A DNA stretch of 64,000 nucleotides from Rhodovastum sp963709085 (GCA_963709085.1 CAVPVB010000007.1:62001-126000), one strand, 5' to 3'. Positions 44,229-54,100 are shown, counted from the stretch's first letter. Made by a program: numbers and translations. The notes: generated from the letters alone by a model not told the origin.

Positions 44229-46084
44229 GCGCTTCTGGTCTGACGGAGATGCGCCATCAACGCCGCCAGCGCCGCCGGGGTCATGCCCTGCAGCCGGGCG
44301 GCGGCCCCGAGGCTGGCGGGGCGGGCGGCCTGTAGCTTCTCCCGAATTTCCGTGGAAAGGCCGCCGACCTGGGCGTAATCGACATCGCCCTCAATCAGCA
44401 CCGATTCTTCGCGGCGGAACGCCCGGATGTCCGCCTCCTGGCGCGGCAGATACCCCGCATACAGGGCTTCGACCTCAAGATGGGTGCGGATTCGCGGCGG
44501 CAGATCGCCGAGCCAGGGAAACACCACCTCGATCAGGTCGCGCGCGACCTGGGGATTGCCGAGCAGATCAAGGGCGGAACGCGGCTGCCCATCCCCCCGA
44601 ACCGGCGCGCCGAGAAGCTGCAAGGCCGCTGATCCGACCGTCTCCGAGCGGGCGCGGGCCAAGGCGGCGTCAACGGCGTACCGATAGGCGGAGAAGGCGG
44701 CGGCGCGACGCGCGCCCACGCACCCCCACGCCATGCCGTACCCGGTCAGGCGCAAATCAGCGTTGTCCACCCGCAGCGACAGCCGATACTCCGCGCGGGA
44801 AGTGAACATGCGATACGGCTCATTGACGCCCTGCGTCGTCAGGTCGTCGATCAGCACGCCGATATAGGCCTCCGCCCGGTCCAACGAGATCGGAGCCGCG
44901 CCGGAAGCAAGCCGCGCGGCGTTGATGCCGGCCATCACCCCCTGCGCCGCCGCTTCCTCATAGCCCGTGGTGCCGTTGACCTGGCCAGCGAGAAACAGCC
45001 CGGGCGCCTGCTTCAGCTCCAGCGCGGCGGTAAGGGCGCGCGGGTCCACATAATCATACTCCACGGCATAGCCGGGGCGGAGCATCCGCGCATGCTCCAG
45101 CCCCGGAATGGTGGCCAGCAACGCCTGCTGGATATCGGCGGGAAGGCTGGTGGAAATGCCGTTCGGATAAACGGTCGGGTCGTCCAGCCCCTCCGGCTCA
45201 AGGAAAATCTGATGCCGCTCGCGCGCGGCGAACCGCACCACCTTGTCCTCGATGGAGGGGCAATAGCGCGGTCCCCGCCCGGACAGCCGGCCCCCATAGA
45301 CCGCCGAGGCGGTCAGGTTTGCGCGGATGAGGTCATGCGTCGCCGGGGTGGTCGCGGTGATCCGGCAACTCACCTGCGGATTGGTGATCCGGTCCGTGAG
45401 CACGCTGAACGGTTCCGGCTCGGCATCGCCAGGGTCGGGCTGCAAGCCGTCCCAGTCGATCGTGCGCCGATCGAGGCGGGGAGGGGTCCCGGTCTTCAGC
45501 CGCCCCAGCGGCAGATTCAGGCGTGCCAGGGCGGCGGCGAGGCCGATGGAGGGAGCTTCCCCGACACGCCCGGCCGGCGTGGTGTCCAGCCCCACATGGA
45601 TCACGCCGCGCAGGAAGGTGCCGGCGGTAAGCACCGCCGCCCCGCAGGCGATCCGCGTGCCGTCCGCGCACAGAACCGCGGCCAGACGCAAGCCGCGACA
45701 AAACTCCAAATCTTCCACCGATCCCTCGCGCAGCGTCAGGCCCGGCTGCTCTTCCAGCAGCCTGCGGATGGCCCGGCGGTACAACGCGCGGTCCGCCTGG
45801 GCGCGCGGGCCGCGCACCGCCGGTCCCTTGCTGCGGTTGAGCAGCTTGAAGTGGATGCCCGCCAAATCGGCGGCCCGGCCCATCAGCCCATCCAGGGCAT
45901 CGATCTCGCGGACGAGGTGGCCCTTGCCGATGCCGCCGATCGCCGGATTGCACGACATCTCGCCGATCGTGGCGAGGCGGTGGGTCAGCAATAACGTACG
46001 TGCGCCCATGCGCGCGGCGGCGGCGGCGGCTTCGCAGCCGGCGTGACCTCCGCCTATGACAACTACGTCTACGAATTCATCCAC
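44216..46084 (-). CDS. mnmG: tRNA uridine-5-carboxymethylaminomethyl synthesis enzyme MnmG
   Basis: A 622-residue FAD protein that with MnmE modifies the wobble uridine of tRNAs. VVVIGGGHAGCEAAAAAARMG, then TIGEMSCNPAIGGIGKGHLVREIDALDG, GPAVRGPRAQADRALYR, and the C-terminal MTPAALAALMAHLR are family motifs. The final residues ACFT and the stop are written by parS site 2. It precedes rsmG and follows mnmE in the minus direction, with hairpins between. Confidence 0.95.
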   Translation of the reverse strand: MDEFVDVVVIGGGHAGCEAAAAAARMGARTLLLTHRLATIGEMSCNPAIGGIGKGHLVREIDALDGLMGRAADLAGIHFKLLNRSKGPAVRGPRAQADRALYRRAIRRLLEEQPGLTLREGSVEDLEFCRGLRLAAVLCADGTRIACGAAVLTAGTFLRGVIHVGLDTTPAGRVGEAPSIGLAAALARLNLPLGRLKTGTPPRLDRRTIDWDGLQPDPGDAEPEPFSVLTDRITNPQVSCRITATTPATHDLIRANLTASAVYGGRLSGRGPRYCPSIEDKVVRFAARERHQIFLEPEGLDDPTVYPNGISTSLPADIQQALLATIPGLEHARMLRPGYAVEYDYVDPRALTAALELKQAPGLFLAGQVNGTTGYEEAAAQGVMAGINAARLASGAAPISLDRAEAYIGVLIDDLTTQGVNEPYRMFTSRAEYRLSLRVDNADLRLTGYGMAWGCVGARRAAAFSAYRYAVDAALARARSETVGSAALQLLGAPVRGDGQPRSALDLLGNPQVARDLIEVVFPWLGDLPPRIRTHLEVEALYAGYLPRQEADIRAFRREESVLIEGDVDYAQVGGLSTEIREKLQAARPASLGAAARLQGMTPAALAALMAHLRQTRSACFT

Positions 46085-46099
46085 GGCATCGCCTCCCGG

Positions 46100-46169
46100 C
46101 CGGGGCGCTGCCCCGGACCCCGCCAGGAGGCTTTGCCTCCTGGACCTCCACCAGGGGCATGGCCCCTGG
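46100..46169. repeat. Three hairpins between mnmE and mnmG (palindromic repeat family)
   Basis: CCGGGGC-GCT-GCCCCGG (46100-46116, loop 3), CCAGGAGGC-TTT-GCCTCCTGG (46123-46143), CCAGGGGC-CAT-GCCCCTGG type (46151-46169). They lie between two genes of one strand, so they may separate mnmE from mnmG transcription or act on RNA stability. Confidence 0.65.
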
Positions 46170-46174
46170 ACCCG

Positions 46175-47488
46175 TTACTTGCCTATACAGAACTGCCCGA
46201 ACACGGAATCAAGAATATCCTCGACCCCCACCTGACCCGTCACCCGCCCAATGGCGCGCAGAGCCAGCCGCAAATCCTCACCGCGCAGTTCCGGCAGCTT
46301 CGCCTCGATCGCCGCGGCCAGCCGCTCGGCTGCCTCCATCAGCGCCGCCCGGTGGCGGGCCCGGGTCAACGGCGGCGGCCCCGCCCGCGCCGTCAGCCAG
46401 CGGGCGACCTCGGCCAGCCGTTCCTCCAGCCGGTCCATGCCGGTGCCGGCGGGCGCGGACACGGCCAAATCCACATCGGCCGGAACCGGCGCCAGATCGA
46501 CCTTGGTGGCAATGCGCAACACCCCGGCGGCACCGGCGCCCCGAACAGGCCCCGGAGCGGTGGCATCCACCAGCTCGATCACCAGATCCGCGGCGGCGGC
46601 CCTCGCCCTCGCGCGGCGCACGCCCTCGGCCTCGATCGGGTCATCGGTCTCGCGCAGCCCAGCGGTGTCCAGCAGCGTCACCGGCACCCCGCCGATATCC
46701 AGCCGCGCCTCCAGCACATCGCGCGTCGTGCCGGGGTGCGGCGAGACGATCGCCACCTCCCGCCGGGCCAGCGCATTGATCAGCGTGGACTTGCCAGCGT
46801 TCGGCGGCCCGGTAATGGCGAACACCAGGCCCTCGCGAAGACGCTCGCCGCACCGGTGATCGTCGAGATGCGCCGCGATCTCCGCCCGCAGCGCCGCGAG
46901 ATCGGACCCCAAATCGTCCGCCGCCTCGGGCGGCAGGTCCTCGTCCGGGAAATCGATGAGCGCTTCCTGCGCCGCCAACAGGACAATAAGGCGCGAGGCC
47001 CAGCCCCGGTAGAGCGCGCCAAGCGCCCCCTCCATCTGCGTCAGCGCCTGCCGCCGCTGCGCGTCGGTCTCCGCCTCCACCAGGTCGGCGATGGCCTCGG
47101 CCTGCAGCAGGTCGAGCCGCCCGTTGAGGAAGGCGCGCCGGGTGAATTCCCCCGCCTCGGCCGGCCGGGCGCCTTCCTCCAGCAATGCCTCGCAGACCGA
47201 AGCCAGCACGGCGCGCCCGCCATGCAGGTGCAACTCGGCGCTGTCCTCGCCCGTGTAGCTGCGCGGGGCGGGAAACCACAGCACCAGCGCCCGGTCCAGC
47301 ACATCCCCCGAACGGCTGCGCAGGGTTCGCAGCGCCGCGACCCGCGGCAGCGGCCGGCGCCGGCAGAGCCCGTCCAGCAGACCGGCGGAGAGCGGCCCGC
47401 TGATCCGCACCACCGTGACGGCGGCGCGGCCGGCGCCGGAAGCCACCGCGAAGATGGTCGCGCCCGCCGCTCCTGTCCCGGTCGTCAT
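46175..47488 (-). CDS. mnmE: tRNA modification GTPase MnmE
   Basis: A 437-residue GTPase: TIFAVASGAGRAAVTVVRISG at the N-terminus (tetrahydrofolate-binding domain), SYTGEDSAELHLHGG, the G domain GPPNAGKSTLINALARRE and LLDTAGLRETDDPIEAEGV, and the C-terminal FGQFCIGK with the CxGK cysteine. It works with MnmG. I use ATG 47488; the longer frame start overlaps the ferredoxin gene and is unsupported. Confidence 0.94.
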   Translation of the reverse strand: MTTGTGAAGATIFAVASGAGRAAVTVVRISGPLSAGLLDGLCRRRPLPRVAALRTLRSRSGDVLDRALVLWFPAPRSYTGEDSAELHLHGGRAVLASVCEALLEEGARPAEAGEFTRRAFLNGRLDLLQAEAIADLVEAETDAQRRQALTQMEGALGALYRGWASRLIVLLAAQEALIDFPDEDLPPEAADDLGSDLAALRAEIAAHLDDHRCGERLREGLVFAITGPPNAGKSTLINALARREVAIVSPHPGTTRDVLEARLDIGGVPVTLLDTAGLRETDDPIEAEGVRRARARAAAADLVIELVDATAPGPVRGAGAAGVLRIATKVDLAPVPADVDLAVSAPAGTGMDRLEERLAEVARWLTARAGPPPLTRARHRAALMEAAERLAAAIEAKLPELRGEDLRLALRAIGRVTGQVGVEDILDSVFGQFCIGK

Positions 47489-47507
47489 GCTCGCGCCCGC
47501 AACGGCG

Positions 47508-47852
47508 CTACCGGGCCGGGAGCAACAGCTCGGGCACGCGGCCGCCGTCGCGCACGTGCCGCTCCAGCACCGCATCCACGTCCGCCCGGCTCCCGACCTT
47601 GTACCAAACCCCCTCCGGATAGATCACCACGCACGGCCCCAGCTCGCAGCGGTCGAGACACCCCGCCATGTTCACCCGCACGCCCTTCAGGCCGAGTTCC
47701 TTCGCGCGCGCCTTCATATAGTCCCGCAATTCCTCCGAGCCCCTGGCCGCGCAGGAACCGCGCGTGTGCCCCTCCGGACGGCGGTTGCAGCAGACGAAGA
47801 TATGTACGTCGAAATAGAGCGGAAGATCGTCCGGCAGACGGTGATCGGTCAT
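47508..47852 (-). CDS. Thioredoxin-like [2Fe-2S] ferredoxin
   Basis: A 114-residue protein: LYFDVHIFVCCNRRPEG, SCAARGSEELRDYMKARAKELGL, then NMAGCLDRCELGPCVVIYPEGVWY. The four cysteines in C-x(10-12)-C and C-x3-C arrangement match the (2Fe-2S) thioredoxin-like ferredoxin family. The partner is unknown. ATG at 47852; 19 bases before the mnmE start on the same strand. Confidence 0.85.
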   Translation of the reverse strand: MTDHRLPDDLPLYFDVHIFVCCNRRPEGHTRGSCAARGSEELRDYMKARAKELGLKGVRVNMAGCLDRCELGPCVVIYPEGVWYKVGSRADVDAVLERHVRDGGRVPELLLPAR

Positions 47853-48111
47853 GAGAGTCCCCAGGCTGGGGCCGCGCGCGAAAACGCCGCCCGCATCAGA
47901 AGTTCGATATCGAACCAACGGCGCTGCGCAAATGAACAGATTGCGCGTCGCTGCCGGCGCCTTCTCTCCGCTTCTCCGCTGGCGCGTGCAAGCCGGACCG
48001 GCAATCGTCCCGCAACAAACAGTTTCACCTGCCGGCTTACCGGCCCCAACGGCTTGACAGCGTGCCCGCGCGGCAGTGCCATCCTCCCTTGGTGCCGCTC
48101 AGGATGCCGGA

Positions 48112-48582
48112 ATGCCACAGCTTTCGCTTCATACGCCGGTCGGCGACATCACCGTCTCCGAGGACGAGGAGCGGATCGTCGCGCTCGACTGGGGCTGGGG
48201 CAGGGACCAGACCGAAACGCCGCTGCTGCGCCGCGCGCGGGACCAGTTGCACGCCTATTTCGACGGTCAATGCCTGATCTTCGACCTGCCGCTCGCGCCC
48301 CAGGGAACGCCGTATCAACGCCGCGTCTGGGCGGCGCTGCAGGCGATCCCGCCCGGCCAGACGCGCACCTACCAGGAGATCGCCGACGTGGCTGGCGGCA
48401 GTGCCCGCTCGGTGGGCGGCGCCAACGGCGCCAACCCGATCCCCATCCTGATCCCCTGCCACCGGGTGGTGGCGGCGGGCGGGATCGGCGGCTACTCCGG
48501 GGGCGACGGCCTGCCCACCAAGCGCACCCTGCTCGACCTTGAGACCCATTGCCTGGCCGCTCCAGACCGGCTGCTCCGATGA
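48112..48582 (+). CDS. ogt: Methylated-DNA-protein cysteine methyltransferase
   Basis: A 156-residue repair protein removing O6-alkyl groups from guanine. It has LQAIPPGQTRTYQEIADVAGGSARSVGGANGANPIP and the active-site LIPCHRVVAAGG (acceptor Cys), plus GGYSGGDGLPTKRTLLDLE. The N-terminal half is short, as in Ogt. It may share a transcript with the quinone oxidoreductase gene that follows after 43 bases. Confidence 0.92.
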   Translation: MPQLSLHTPVGDITVSEDEERIVALDWGWGRDQTETPLLRRARDQLHAYFDGQCLIFDLPLAPQGTPYQRRVWAALQAIPPGQTRTYQEIADVAGGSARSVGGANGANPIPILIPCHRVVAAGGIGGYSGGDGLPTKRTLLDLETHCLAAPDRLLR

Positions 48583-48625
48583 TAAACGCCGCGTGCCTGC
48601 AACCGTTGGACATGATGGAAAACCC

Positions 48626-49597
48626 ATGACGAAGGCCATCCGCATTCACGCCCATGGCGGCCCCGAGGTCATGCGCTGGGAAGACGTGCCCACGCCCGAC
48701 CCCGGACCCGGCGAGGCGCTGGTCCGCCATGCGGCGGTCGGCCTGAACTTCATCGACGTCTATTTCCGCACCGGCCTCTACAAAACCGGCCTGCCGGCGG
48801 TCCTGGGCATGGAGGGCGCGGGTACCGTCACCGCGACCGGGCCGGACGTCACCGAGGTCGCCGTCGGCGACCGTGTCGCCTATGCCACCGCCCCGATCGG
48901 CGCCTATTCCACCGAGCGCGTCATCGCCGCCGACCGGCTGGTGAAGCTGCCGGACAATATCGACTTCACCACCGCCGCGGCGATGATGCTGCAGGGCATC
49001 ACCGCCCAGTACCTGCTCCGCCGCACCTACAAGGTGCAGCCCGGCGAGACGATCCTGGTGCACGCCGCCGCCGGCGGGGTCGGGCTGATCATGTGCCAAT
49101 GGGCGAAATCCCTCGGCGCGACCGTGATCGGCGTGGTCTCCACCGACGCAAAGGCGGAACTCGCCCGGGCGCATGGCGCGGACCACGTAATCGTCGGCCA
49201 TGCCGACCTCGCCGCCGAGGTCAGGCGCTTCACCGGCGGGGCCATGGTGCCGGTGGTCTATGACAGCATCGGCAAAGACACCTTCATGGCCAGCCTGGAC
49301 AGCCTGGCGCCGCTCGGCATGATGGTGAGCTTCGGCAATGCGTCCGGGCCGGTGGGGGCGATCGATGTCGGCCTGCTCGGCGCCAAGGGCAGCCTGTTCC
49401 TGACCCGGCCGGGCCTGGCCACCTACACCGCCAAGCGCGCCGACCTGCAGCGCGCCGCCAGCGAATTGTTCGACGTGGTCGGGCGCGGCGTGGTGAACAT
49501 CCGGGTGAACCAGACCTTCCCGCTGGAGGATGCCGCCCGTGCCCATGAGGCGCTGGAGGCGCGGCTGACCACCGGCAGCACCATCCTGCTGCCCTGA
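48626..49597 (+). CDS. Zinc-less NADPH:quinone oxidoreductase (MDR family)
   Basis: A 323-residue medium-chain reductase. GPEVMRWEDVPTPDPGPGEALVRHAAVGLNFIDVYFRTGLY is the usual N-terminus of QorA-type enzymes, LVHAAAGGVGLIMCQWAKSLGATVIGVVST the NADPH fold, and AKGSLFLTRPGLATYTAKRADL the C-terminal part. No zinc-binding cysteines are seen. It reduces quinones or enals; the natural substrate is unknown. ATG 48626 starts the conserved domain; a longer frame overlaps ogt. Confidence 0.88.
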   Translation: MTKAIRIHAHGGPEVMRWEDVPTPDPGPGEALVRHAAVGLNFIDVYFRTGLYKTGLPAVLGMEGAGTVTATGPDVTEVAVGDRVAYATAPIGAYSTERVIAADRLVKLPDNIDFTTAAAMMLQGITAQYLLRRTYKVQPGETILVHAAAGGVGLIMCQWAKSLGATVIGVVSTDAKAELARAHGADHVIVGHADLAAEVRRFTGGAMVPVVYDSIGKDTFMASLDSLAPLGMMVSFGNASGPVGAIDVGLLGAKGSLFLTRPGLATYTAKRADLQRAASELFDVVGRGVVNIRVNQTFPLEDAARAHEALEARLTTGSTILLP

Positions 49598-49628
49598 CCG
49601 GCCCGCCCGACGCGCGCAGCCCCACCCC

Positions 49629-49666
49629 GCATCGCGACTTTGCCGGACGCGGCAAAGTCGCGATGC
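49629..49666 (+). promoter_or_regulatory. 17-bp perfect hairpin eight bases before an MFS transporter start
   Basis: GCATCGCGACTTTGCCG (49629-49645) pairs with CGGCAAAGTCGCGATGC (49650-49666) around a GACG loop. It is not followed by T residues. The right arm ends just before the GCGGG in front of the ATG at 49674, so the structure could act on translation or end the upstream transcript. Confidence 0.6.
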
Positions 49667-49673
49667 TGGCGGG

Positions 49674-51143
49674 ATGAACGACCCCGACGCCGTCCGCCTG
49701 CCCCCAGCGGCGCCAGCCATGGCCGGCAGCGCGGCGCCCGGGCCGGCCGAGCTTCGCCGCATCCGCATCACCGCGCTGATCGTTGCCTGCGCGCTGTTCA
49801 TGCAGAACGTGGACAGCACCGTCATCGCCACCGCGCTGCCCACCATGGCGCGCGCCTTCGGTGCCGCGCCGGTGAACATGAACGTGGCGCTGACCGCCTA
49901 CCTGCTCAGCCTGGCGGTGTTCATCCCGGCGAGCGGCTGGATGGCCGACCGCTACGGCGCCCGCAACGTCTTCCGCATCGCCATCGCCGTGTTCACCCTC
50001 GGCTCGGTGCTGTGCGGCGCGGCGCAGTCCTTGCCGGCGCTGGTGCTGTTCCGGGTGCTGCAGGGCATGGGCGGGGCGATGATGGTGCCGGTCGGCCGGC
50101 TGTTACTACTGCGCCGCGTGCCCAAATCGGAACTCATCGCCGCGATGGCCTGGCTGACCACGCCGGCGCTGATCGGCCCGGTGGTCGGACCGCCGCTTGG
50201 CGGCTTCATCACCACCTATTTCTCCTGGCGGCTGATCTTCGACATCAACATCCCGTTCGGCATCGCCGGCATCATCCTGGTGACGATGTTCGTCGACGAC
50301 GTGCGCGAACCCACCGAGGCGCGGTTCGACTGGGCCGGCTTCGCCCTGTCCGGGCTGGCCCTGTTCTGCCTCATGTTCGGCTTCGAGACCGCCGGGCGCG
50401 GCGTGGTGCCGGCGCCGGTCCCGCTCGCCGTGCTGGGCGTGGGGGTGGCCGCCGCGCTCGGCTACGCCGTGCACGCGGTGCACCATCCGGCGCCGCTGAT
50501 CGACTTCACGCTGCTGCGCTACCGCACCTTCCTGGTATCGGTCACCGCCGGCACGCTGTTTCGCATCGGCATCGGCGCCATCCCGTTCCTGATGCCGATG
50601 ATGCTGCAGCTCGCCTTCGGCCGCAGCCCGCTGGAGAGCGGTTTCATCACCTTCGCCAGCTCAGCCGGCGCGCTGGTGATGAAGCCGGTGGCGATGTCGG
50701 CGCTGCGCCGCTTCGGCTTTCGCGACACGCTGCTGTTCAATGGCGCGCTCTCGGCGGGGCTGCTCGGACTGTGCGGCGCGTTCCGGCCGGCCTGGCCGGT
50801 GGCGGCGATCTATCTGGTGCTGCTGGCCGGCGGGTTTTTCCGCTCGCTGCAGTTCACCGCCTACAACGCGCTGGCCTATGGCGACATCCCGCGCGCCCGC
50901 ATGAGTGCGGCCACCAGCCTCTACAGCACCATCCAGCAGGTGTCGCTGACCCTCGGCATCTCGACCGCTGCCGCCGCGATCAGCGTGGCCATGAGCCTGG
51001 GCCACCATACCCAGCCGGTGCTGGCGGATTTCAGCCTGGGCTTTCTCGTCGTCGCGCTGTTTTCCCTCGCCGCCGCGCCGGTGTCGCTCCTCATGCCGCG
51101 GGATGCCGCGTCCGACATGAGCGGGCACCGGCTGCGCGAGTAG
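49674..51143 (+). CDS. MFS drug transporter, DHA2 (EmrB/QacA) family
   Basis: A 489-residue protein with 14 expected membrane helices. FMQNVDSTVIATALPTMARAFG is the motif D1 start of DHA2 transporters, GWMADRYGARNVF motif A, and RVLQGMGGAMMVPVGRLLLL and TPALIGPVVGPPLGGFITTYFSWRLIF motif C. Export of drugs or metabolites with protons is expected. It is convergent with ptsP. Confidence 0.88.
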   Translation: MNDPDAVRLPPAAPAMAGSAAPGPAELRRIRITALIVACALFMQNVDSTVIATALPTMARAFGAAPVNMNVALTAYLLSLAVFIPASGWMADRYGARNVFRIAIAVFTLGSVLCGAAQSLPALVLFRVLQGMGGAMMVPVGRLLLLRRVPKSELIAAMAWLTTPALIGPVVGPPLGGFITTYFSWRLIFDINIPFGIAGIILVTMFVDDVREPTEARFDWAGFALSGLALFCLMFGFETAGRGVVPAPVPLAVLGVGVAAALGYAVHAVHHPAPLIDFTLLRYRTFLVSVTAGTLFRIGIGAIPFLMPMMLQLAFGRSPLESGFITFASSAGALVMKPVAMSALRRFGFRDTLLFNGALSAGLLGLCGAFRPAWPVAAIYLVLLAGGFFRSLQFTAYNALAYGDIPRARMSAATSLYSTIQQVSLTLGISTAAAAISVAMSLGHHTQPVLADFSLGFLVVALFSLAAAPVSLLMPRDAASDMSGHRLRE

Positions 51144-51164
51144 GGGCGGGGGCGAAGGCGAGGG

Positions 51165-53151
51165 TTACTCTGCGCCAGCCCGCGTCGGCCGCTCCACGAC
51201 CGGCACCCCCAGCACCATCTCCTTGATGCGCTCCGGGTCGGACTGTTCCATCACCCGCCGCGCGAAACGCACGCAATCGTCGGTATTGGCCGCCCGCACC
51301 GCCTGCTTCACCCGCGGCACCGAGGAGGCGTTCATGCTGAAGCTGCGCAGGCCGAGGCCCATCAGCAGCGTCGTCAGCCGGGGATTGGAGGCCATTTCGC
51401 CGCACACCGACACCGGCATGCGCAGGCGCAGCGCCGCCTCGGTGGCGAACTGCACCAGTCGCAACACGGCGGGGTGCAGCGGGTCATACAGGTCGGCAAC
51501 GTCGCTGTCGCCGCGATCGACCGCCAGCGTGTACATCGCCAGGTCATTGGTGCCGATGGCGAAGAAATCCGCCTCCAGCGCCAGCGCATCGGCCGACAGC
51601 GCCGCCCCCGGCGTCTCGATCATGATGCCGAGCGGCGGAATCGGGTCGGGCAGCCGGTCGCCGCGGCGGCGCAGGCGACGGATCACCCGCTCGTAAACCT
51701 CGCGCGCGGCGCGCACCTCGCCGACATTGGTCACCATGGGCAGCAGCACCCGGGTGGGGCCGGCCACGGCGGCGCGCAGGATGGCGGCGAGTTGCACCTC
51801 GAACAGGTCGGGGCGGCGCAGCAGCAGGCGGATGCCGCGCATGCCCAGCGCCGGGTTCTGGTCGGCGACCTCGGGCACCACGCCCTCGCTCTGCAGCGCC
51901 TCGATGTCCTTCTCGCCGCCCCAGTCCAGCACCCGGATGGTGACCGGATCGCCGCCCATCGCCTCGATGATGCCGCGATAGGTGTCGAGTCTGGGCCTGC
52001 TCGTCGGGCAGGGTCTCGCGGTTCATGAACAGGAATTCGCTGCGCAGCAGGCCGATGCCGGCCGCTCCGGCCTGGGCGATCAGCGGCAGCTCGGCCGGGA
52101 TTTCCATGTTGGCCTGCAGCTCGATCGCCTCGCCGTCCTCCGTGACCGCCGGCAGGCGGCGCAGCCGGGCGAGTTTCTGCCGTTCGCGGGCGAAGGCGGT
52201 GACGCTGCGGCGGGCGGCGGCCAGCGTCAGCGGGGTGGGGTTGACCGTGACCACGCCGGCGGCGCCGTCCACCACGACGGTATCGCCCGGGCGGGCGTTC
52301 TGGCTTAGCCCGGCCACCCCCAGCACCGCCGGCATGCCGAGCGCGCGCAGCATGATGGCGGCATGGCCATCGGCGCCGCCCTCGTCGGTGGCAACGCCCG
52401 CCAGCCGCGCCGGGTCGAGCAGGGCGGCATCGGCCGGGCGCAGGCTCTCGCAAACCAGCACCGCGCCGTACGGCACGCCGGCGAAGCTGCGGAACGGGGT
52501 CTGGGTGAGGTTGCGCACCAGGCGGCGGGCGATTTCGCGCACCTCCTCGGCGCGCCGCTCGCGCCCGGCCGGGTCTTCGTCGGCCGCCGGTGTCGCGAGG
52601 ATGGCGATGGTGATCTCCTCGCTGGCGTCCGCCACCGCGGTTTCGGCGCTGACCAGCAACTCGCCGATGCGCCGGCGCGCCCCGCGCACCAGGCGGGAGG
52701 GACCGACCATCTGCAGGTAGGCATCGATCAGTGGGGCGATCTCGGCCTGGCTGGTCTCCGGCAGCACGCCCAGCCGGGCGCGCAGCTTCTGCAGTTGCTT
52801 GCGCGACTGCAGCACCGCCCCCTCCAGCCGGGCCGTCTGCGAGCCGATATCGGCGGCGGCGATCTTCTGGCGCACCACGTCGGCGCGCGGCTCGGCGGCG
52901 CCAAAAACCGGGCCGATGGCAATGCCGGGCGAAACCGGGATGCCGACCAGCCGGCGCTCCGGTGAAGCGGCGGCGGGCGGCGCGGGAGAGGCGGCCGGCG
53001 CGGCGGAGGCAACCGGTGCGGGGGCATCGGCCGGCGCGGCGACACCCGGGGCGGCGAAACCCGGCGCGGCGAAACCCGGCGCGGCGAAACCCGGCGCAGC
53101 GACACGGGGCCGGCGCGGCGGACGCGGAGCGTCATCCTCGGTCAGGGCCAT
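51165..53151 (-). CDS. ptsP: PTS enzyme I (PEP:protein phosphotransferase), with one +1 frameshift
   Basis: About 661 residues after repair. LVGIPVSPGIAIGPVFGAAEP is the enzyme I start; the phospho-His region is TDEGGADGHAAIMLRALGMPAVLG. IGLLRSEFLFMNRETLPDEQAQ, then in the other frame MGGDPVTIRVLDWGGEKDI, PLGIMIETPGAALSADALA, and VSVCGEMASNP complete the PEP-binding domain. The frames join near 51990 if one T (plus strand) is dropped, giving AQLDTYRGII. Before the conserved start are about 65 Pro/Ala-rich residues including a tandem repeat; they may be a linker or not translated. No GAF domain precedes it. It is the last gene of the regulatory PTS operon. Confidence 0.9.
53053..53097 (-). repeat. 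15-bp tandem repeat in the ptsP N-terminus (three perfect copies)
   Basis: Three identical units of GGCGAAACCCGGCGC (plus strand). Read in ptsP they give repeated AAPGF pentapeptides, with degenerate copies on each side. Confidence 0.85.
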
Positions 53152-53251
53152 TGCCTCGCAGCTTGTAAATAAAAGTATCTTGCGATGGAGTGCGGGCCAA
53201 CATCAACGCGAATTTACGCCGCATCCGGCGGCGCGCGCCGGCCGCCGCGGC

Positions 53252-53557
53252 TCAATCGGTTTCGTTGAAGCCGCATTCGACCAGGTCGGTCAGCGCCTCG
53301 AGCGCCTCCTTCGCGTCCCATCCCTCGGCGCGCAGCTCGACGGTCGCGCCGAGTCCGGCCCCCAGCATCATCAACCCCATGATGGAGCGGGCCGGGACGA
53401 TCTGGCCGTCCTTCACCACGTCCACCGCGGCGCCGAAGCGCTCGGCAAGGGCGACGAATTTGGCGGCTGCCCGGGCATGCAGGCCGCGCCGGTTGCGGAT
53501 GGTGAGGATGCGGGTAAGGACCGGGGCACCGCTGGGGTCGGCCCCGTCGCTGCTCAT
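53252..53557 (-). CDS. ptsH: Phosphocarrier protein HPr
   Basis: A 101-residue protein. NRRGLHARAAAKFVALAERFGA carries the phospho-His (His in GLHARAA), and ARSIMGLMMLGAGLGATVEL carries the regulatory Ser in the HprK-target position (RSIMGLM). It receives phosphate from enzyme I; HprK can phosphorylate the Ser. The ATG at 53557 overlaps the EIIA stop. ptsP follows after 100 bases. Confidence 0.94.
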   Translation of the reverse strand: MSSDGADPSGAPVLTRILTIRNRRGLHARAAAKFVALAERFGAAVDVVKDGQIVPARSIMGLMMLGAGLGATVELRAEGWDAKEALEALTDLVECGFNETD

Positions 53558-54091
53558 CCGGCCGGATTCCCGCGCGATGCCGGAAGGGATGACAACTGGG
53601 CGGTGGCGCCAACGCCGCCGCCCGGAAGGGTGCCGGGGCCACCGCAGCCGTTCACGCGGGTGTCGGATTCCGCTGACGCCTCGGGCGGGTGCCCGGTGGG
53701 CAGGACGTGGCTGGCGGCGGCGATGTATTTGCGCCCGGCGGTCTGGGCGCAATCCACCGCGTCGGCCAGCGGCTGGATGGAGCGGACCTTGGCCAGCTTG
53801 ACCAGCATCGGCAGGTTCACGCCCGCGATCACCTCGACGCCGGGGCGGTCCATCTGCGAGATGGCGAGGTTGCTGGGGGTGCCGCCGAACATATCGGTCA
53901 GCAGCACCACGCCGTCGCCGGCATCGACGGTTTCGATGCACCGGCGGACTTCGGCGCGGCGTCCCTCAATGTCGTCATCGGGGCCAATACAGACCGTTGC
54001 CACGTTCCGTTGAGCCCCCACGACGTGTTCCATGGCCAGCCGCAACTCCTCGGCGAGCCGGCCATGAGTGACCAGGTACAAGACCGATCAT
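53554..54091 (-). CDS. PTS EIIA component, mannose/fructose type, with a +1 frameshift near the start
   Basis: About 179 residues. The conserved start is MIGLVLVTHGRLAEEL with the phospho-His in THG; to read it, one extra base near 54075 (plus-strand G) must be dropped, joining ATG 54091 to the main frame. Otherwise translation would begin at TTG 54081. GDGVVLLTDMFGGTPSNLAI and GVNLPMLVKLAKVR are EIIA-Man motifs. A Gly/Pro-rich tail of about 45 residues is not part of the domain. No EIIB/EIIC genes are present, so it is a regulatory EIIA. Confidence 0.9.
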
Positions 54092-54100
54092 GGGACGGTG

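Noticed and set aside
53053..53097. CRISPR-like direct repeat array
   Set aside because: Units are 15 bp, directly adjacent without spacers, and in frame inside ptsP.
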